A DNA stretch of 64,000 bases from Mycolicibacterium sp. J2 (GTDB lineage Bacteria; Actinomycetota; Actinomycetes; Mycobacteriales; Mycobacteriaceae): contig NZ_JAPFPY010000007.1 of assembly GCF_026240945.1 (NCBI RefSeq), positions 62,001-126,000 on the forward strand, given 5' to 3'. Position numbers and translations under genes: made by a program. Below, one piece after another: positions 61,454-64,000 of this stretch. The notes beneath the pieces were generated by a model. It was given only the letters and a program-made list of their open reading frames with translations, ran no database searches and was not told the origin of the DNA. Each line of letters starts with the position of its first letter. Position 1 is the first letter of the stretch.

Positions 61454-62236
61454 TCAGTACTTGTACTCTCCGCAGTTGACATCCAGCGTCTGTCCGGTGA
61501 TGCCGCTGGACAGATCGCTGGCCATGAACAGGATCGCCGAGGCCACTTCGTCCTCGGTGGGCAACCGCTTGAGGTCGCTGTTGGCCGCGGCTGCCTTGTA
61601 GATCTCGTCCACCGTGGTGCCGTACTTACCGGCCCGGTGCTCGAAGTAGCTCTGCAATGTTCCACCCCAGATATAGCCGGGCAGAACGGAGTTGACCCGG
61701 ATGCCGGCCTCGCCGAGCTCACTGGCCAGCGACTGAGACATGGCCAGCAGTGCAGACTTGGCCAACTTGTAGGCACCCTGTTTGGGATCGGAATGCCGGA
61801 CCACCATCGAGTTGACGTTCACCACCGAACCTTTGGCCTCGGTGAGTGCGGGGGTAAAACCCTGGATGAGCCGCAGCGCGCCCAACACGGTCAGTTCGAC
61901 GGTCTCGCGAATGTGGTCGTAGCTGGTCTTGGCGAACGGTTTCATCGACGGAACTCGGAACGCGTTGTTGATCAGTACGTCGATCTTGCCGTAGGCCGCA
62001 ACCGATTCCGAGACCAGCCTGGCGACCTGCTCGTCGTCGGTGATGTCGGTGCCGATGGCCACCGCCCGCCGACCCAGCGCGGTGACCTGCTTGGCGACAT
62101 CGTCCAGCCGCTCCACGGTGCGCGCGGCCAGCACCACATCGGCGCCGGCCTCGGCACATCGTCGGGCCAGCGTGGTGCCCAGTGCCGGTCCGACGCCGCT
62201 GATGACGACGACCTTGTCTTGCAACAGTCCGGACAT
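61454..62236 (-). CDS. Short-chain dehydrogenase/reductase (Rv3530c-like)
   Basis: A 260-residue SDR: VVVISGVGPALGTTLARRCAEAG (cofactor site with GVGPALG in place of TGxxxGIG), INNAFRVPSM, VNSMVVRHSDPKQGAYKLAK with Tyr-Lys. The length matches Rv3530c. It lies between the sulfotransferase (2-bp gap) and the Rv3531c-like gene (adjacent). Substrate unknown; a sterol intermediate is likely from context. Confidence 0.9.
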   Translation of the reverse strand: MSGLLQDKVVVISGVGPALGTTLARRCAEAGADVVLAARTVERLDDVAKQVTALGRRAVAIGTDITDDEQVARLVSESVAAYGKIDVLINNAFRVPSMKPFAKTSYDHIRETVELTVLGALRLIQGFTPALTEAKGSVVNVNSMVVRHSDPKQGAYKLAKSALLAMSQSLASELGEAGIRVNSVLPGYIWGGTLQSYFEHRAGKYGTTVDEIYKAAAANSDLKRLPTEDEVASAILFMASDLSSGITGQTLDVNCGEYKY

Positions 62237-63370
62237 CTAACCCACCATTCTTTCGCCGATTTGCTTCTGCCGCAGCGCGATCCGGGCGCGCCAGTCATCT
62301 TCGGAGATCTTGTTCGATTCGTGGTAGGGCAGCTTCGCCGGCACCTCGGCCAGGTCCACGATCTCGGCGGTCGGGCCGTCGGCCTCGGTCAGCTCGCGTG
62401 ACACCCGTTGCCACCGGAACTGCAGGTAACCCTTGCGGTGCCCGAGGGTCTCACACCAGTTCGTCACCCCGGGGTTCGCATCGGAGACCACGATGCGGAT
62501 CTTGCCGTCCGGATCGGCCTGGGCCTGAGTGCCGTTCAGCGAGGTCTGGTGGTTGATGTAATCCAGCGAGATGTACCAAAGGCTGCCCAGCTGGAAGCCC
62601 AGGTACGGCGCGTCGGTGACAGGCAGCGTGATCAGGACCGCCTGGTCGGGCGTGATGTCGTAGTGCCCGACCGACGAGTACTGGGTGGCCAAGCCGCCCG
62701 GGGTCAGGCGCGGTGCGGTCAGCGTGTTGACCGGCAAATTGTCGTAGAACCATTTGGGGAACTGAAGCCAGGTCTTGACCCGTTGCACCAGTTGCGTACC
62801 CGCCACCGCGAAACGCTTCTCGATCAGTTCGCGGGTCAGCGGCGGTGGCGCCGTGCCTGCGGTGTCGGTCCGGGCGATGGCGAAGGAGCCACGCTGGGCC
62901 GACCAGTCGTTGTAGACCTCACGAATCACCAATTGCGATGGCGCGTCCGGCGTGAATCGCCATTCGAAGGTGCCGTCGTCGGCGATGTCCAGTTTGCGGT
63001 CGTCGAATGCGGTCTCACTGTCGGGCACCACCTTGTCGGTGTACTCACCGCCGAGCAGCTGGAAGCTGACGTCGGTGGTGGTCCCTCGCCGCCCCGTCAC
63101 CACGTACTCGTGACCAGCCTGCACGCGGGTGCCGAAGTACATGGTGTCCGGGTTGTCCAGGCCCATCTTGTTGAAGGGTCCGGTGCCGGTATGCAGGAAA
63201 GGGTGATCGCGGTCGTAGTCGAACGCGATGTGGGCGCAGGCCGAGATGCCTCCGGCGAGGTATTGGAGACCTTCCATCAGGTCGGCCTCGGATTCGATGA
63301 AGTGCGCCTCCCGCACCAGGCGCTCGGCCTCGGCGATGGCGTCCAGGAATGGCTGTGCGTACATCTCCAT
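62237..63370 (-). CDS. DUF1214-type conserved protein (Rv3531c-like)
   Basis: A 377-residue soluble protein: LFDAIAEAERL-like start (FLDAIAEAERLVREAHFIES), NPDTMYFGTRVQAGHEYVV, VIREVYNDWSAQRGSFAIART and LGFQLGSLWYISLDYINHQTSLNGTQA. These match the DUF1214/DUF1254 group of unknown function. ATG 63370 is preferred to a TTG 18 bases upstream. It starts 55 bp after the KstR palindrome at 63425, heading the leftward operon. Confidence 0.87.
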   Translation of the reverse strand: MEMYAQPFLDAIAEAERLVREAHFIESEADLMEGLQYLAGGISACAHIAFDYDRDHPFLHTGTGPFNKMGLDNPDTMYFGTRVQAGHEYVVTGRRGTTTDVSFQLLGGEYTDKVVPDSETAFDDRKLDIADDGTFEWRFTPDAPSQLVIREVYNDWSAQRGSFAIARTDTAGTAPPPLTRELIEKRFAVAGTQLVQRVKTWLQFPKWFYDNLPVNTLTAPRLTPGGLATQYSSVGHYDITPDQAVLITLPVTDAPYLGFQLGSLWYISLDYINHQTSLNGTQAQADPDGKIRIVVSDANPGVTNWCETLGHRKGYLQFRWQRVSRELTEADGPTAEIVDLAEVPAKLPYHESNKISEDDWRARIALRQKQIGERMVG

Positions 63371-63424
63371 CCGATCCCCGCGTTCCAATATTGGACCGTG
63401 GTGGTAGAGTTTCCGACCTGAGAC

Positions 63425-63438
63425 TAGAACGCGTTCTA
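63425..63438. promoter_or_regulatory. KstR site between the DUF1214 gene and the IclR gene
   Basis: TAGAACGCGTTCTA, a perfect 14-bp palindrome of the KstR type, in the 92-bp divergent gap. Confidence 0.85.
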
Positions 63439-63462
63439 ATCCGCGTCAACGAAGGGGGCGCC

Positions 63463-64000
63463 ATGCCACTGCCGGAACCGGGCGGCCGCGCCTCACCCCC
63501 GACGGCTCGAGTGGTGGCGGTACTGGAGTTCCTAGCCCGCCATCCCCATGACCGATTCGGGCTCTCCGAACTGGCCCGCCAGGTCGGCCTCAGCAAGCCC
63601 ACCTGCCTGGGCATCGTCACGACGCTGGCCGACGCCGGTTATCTCGTGCGCGAAACCACCGAGAAGACGTATCGGTTGGGTCCCGCGTTGATCGCGCTCG
63701 GGCACACCGCGCAGGAAGCGTTGCGGGTCAGCCCCGCCGCCCGAGCCGAGCTCGGGCGCCTCAGCGAGACATTCGCCGGTACCGCGGCACTGTCGGGCGT
63801 CGTGGACGACCGGATCACCCTGCTCGAACTCGTCGCACCGACCGGCACCCCGCCGGCGGTAAGGGTCGGCCAGAGTTACCCGTTCGCCCCGCCGGTCGGG
63901 CTGATGTTCGTGCTGTGGGACGAGCGGGCGGTGCGCGACTGGCTTGCCAAGGAGCCGACCATACCGCTGCGCACCGATGGCGAGCGCCTGGAACGGGTGA
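63463..64000 (+). CDS. IclR-family transcriptional regulator (runs off window)
   Basis: The first 179 residues of an IclR regulator. The winged HTH is at about 13-75 (ARVVAVLEFLARHP, GLSELARQVGLSKPTCLGIVTTLADAGYLV), followed by the start of the ligand-binding GAF-like domain (LGPALIALGHTAQEALRVSPAARAELGRL). ATG 63463 follows GAAGGGGG. It lies directly behind a KstR site, so it is probably itself under sterol control and may regulate a second layer of sterol genes. Confidence 0.9.
   Translation, partial: MPLPEPGGRASPPTARVVAVLEFLARHPHDRFGLSELARQVGLSKPTCLGIVTTLADAGYLVRETTEKTYRLGPALIALGHTAQEALRVSPAARAELGRLSETFAGTAALSGVVDDRITLLELVAPTGTPPAVRVGQSYPFAPPVGLMFVLWDERAVRDWLAKEPTIPLRTDGERLERV

Overview
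The window is high-GC actinobacterial DNA and reads as a fast-growing Mycobacterium (Mycolicibacterium). The evidence is a complete mce4 steroid-import operon, KstR-type operators, phoPR, a DUF732 protein, an EspC-like type VII secretion substrate, LpqN- and PknH_C-like lipoproteins, and genes recognisable as M. tuberculosis Rv0757-Rv0768 and Rv3489-Rv3531 counterparts. Named homologies are from memory of these families, not from a search.

Left part (1-13.9 kb). A start-truncated-at-window-edge aldehyde dehydrogenase faces a TetR regulator that begins a co-directional cluster: CYP123, an SDR, CYP51 (sterol 14-alpha-demethylase), its 3Fe-4S ferredoxin, a SnoaL-like protein, an NDMA-type alcohol dehydrogenase (adhB), a second SnoaL/KSI-like protein and an SDR. 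An inserted block (SDR, double Lrp/AsnC regulator, F420-type monooxygenase, GT2-GtrA glycosyltransferase with an in-frame stop) separates these from the HIT gene and phoR-phoP. phoP carries a clear PhoP box.

Middle part (13.9-25.8 kb). This is accessory and cell-envelope territory: a protein with twenty uninterrupted decapeptide repeats, tRNA-Thr, a frameshifted HNH endonuclease, a zinc alcohol dehydrogenase, an EspC-like protein, a large exported DUF4185 protein, several small exported proteins, an XdhC/CoxI protein, an SDR with a KstR-like upstream site, a tandem pair of small exported paralogues, and otsA (trehalose-6-phosphate synthase) with its small upstream partner.

Right part (25.8-64 kb). 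This is the sterol import and side-chain/ring degradation locus. The mce4 operon (yrbE4AB, mce4A-F, mas4AB) imports sterols across the envelope. hsd4A, fdxD, fadE26-fadE27 (ChsE4-ChsE5), fadD17, fadD19, echA19, cyp142, ltp4, ltp3 and a DUF35 partner oxidise, activate and cleave the side chain. kshA opens the ring system by 9-alpha-hydroxylation. Eight KstR-type palindromes (TNNAACNNGTTNNA or near matches) sit in the promoter gaps, so the region looks like one de-repressible regulon with several outward-facing operons. It also holds genes less easily placed: an MHS-type MFS transporter, gabD2, DinB and FMN proteins, a gamma-carbonic anhydrase, a sulfotransferase, and an IclR regulator at the right edge behind its own KstR-type site.

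Three broken genes are visible: an amber codon in the glycosyltransferase, a one-base frameshift in the HNH gene, and an SDR C-terminal remnant after fadD17. No CRISPR array, insertion sequence or prophage was seen.
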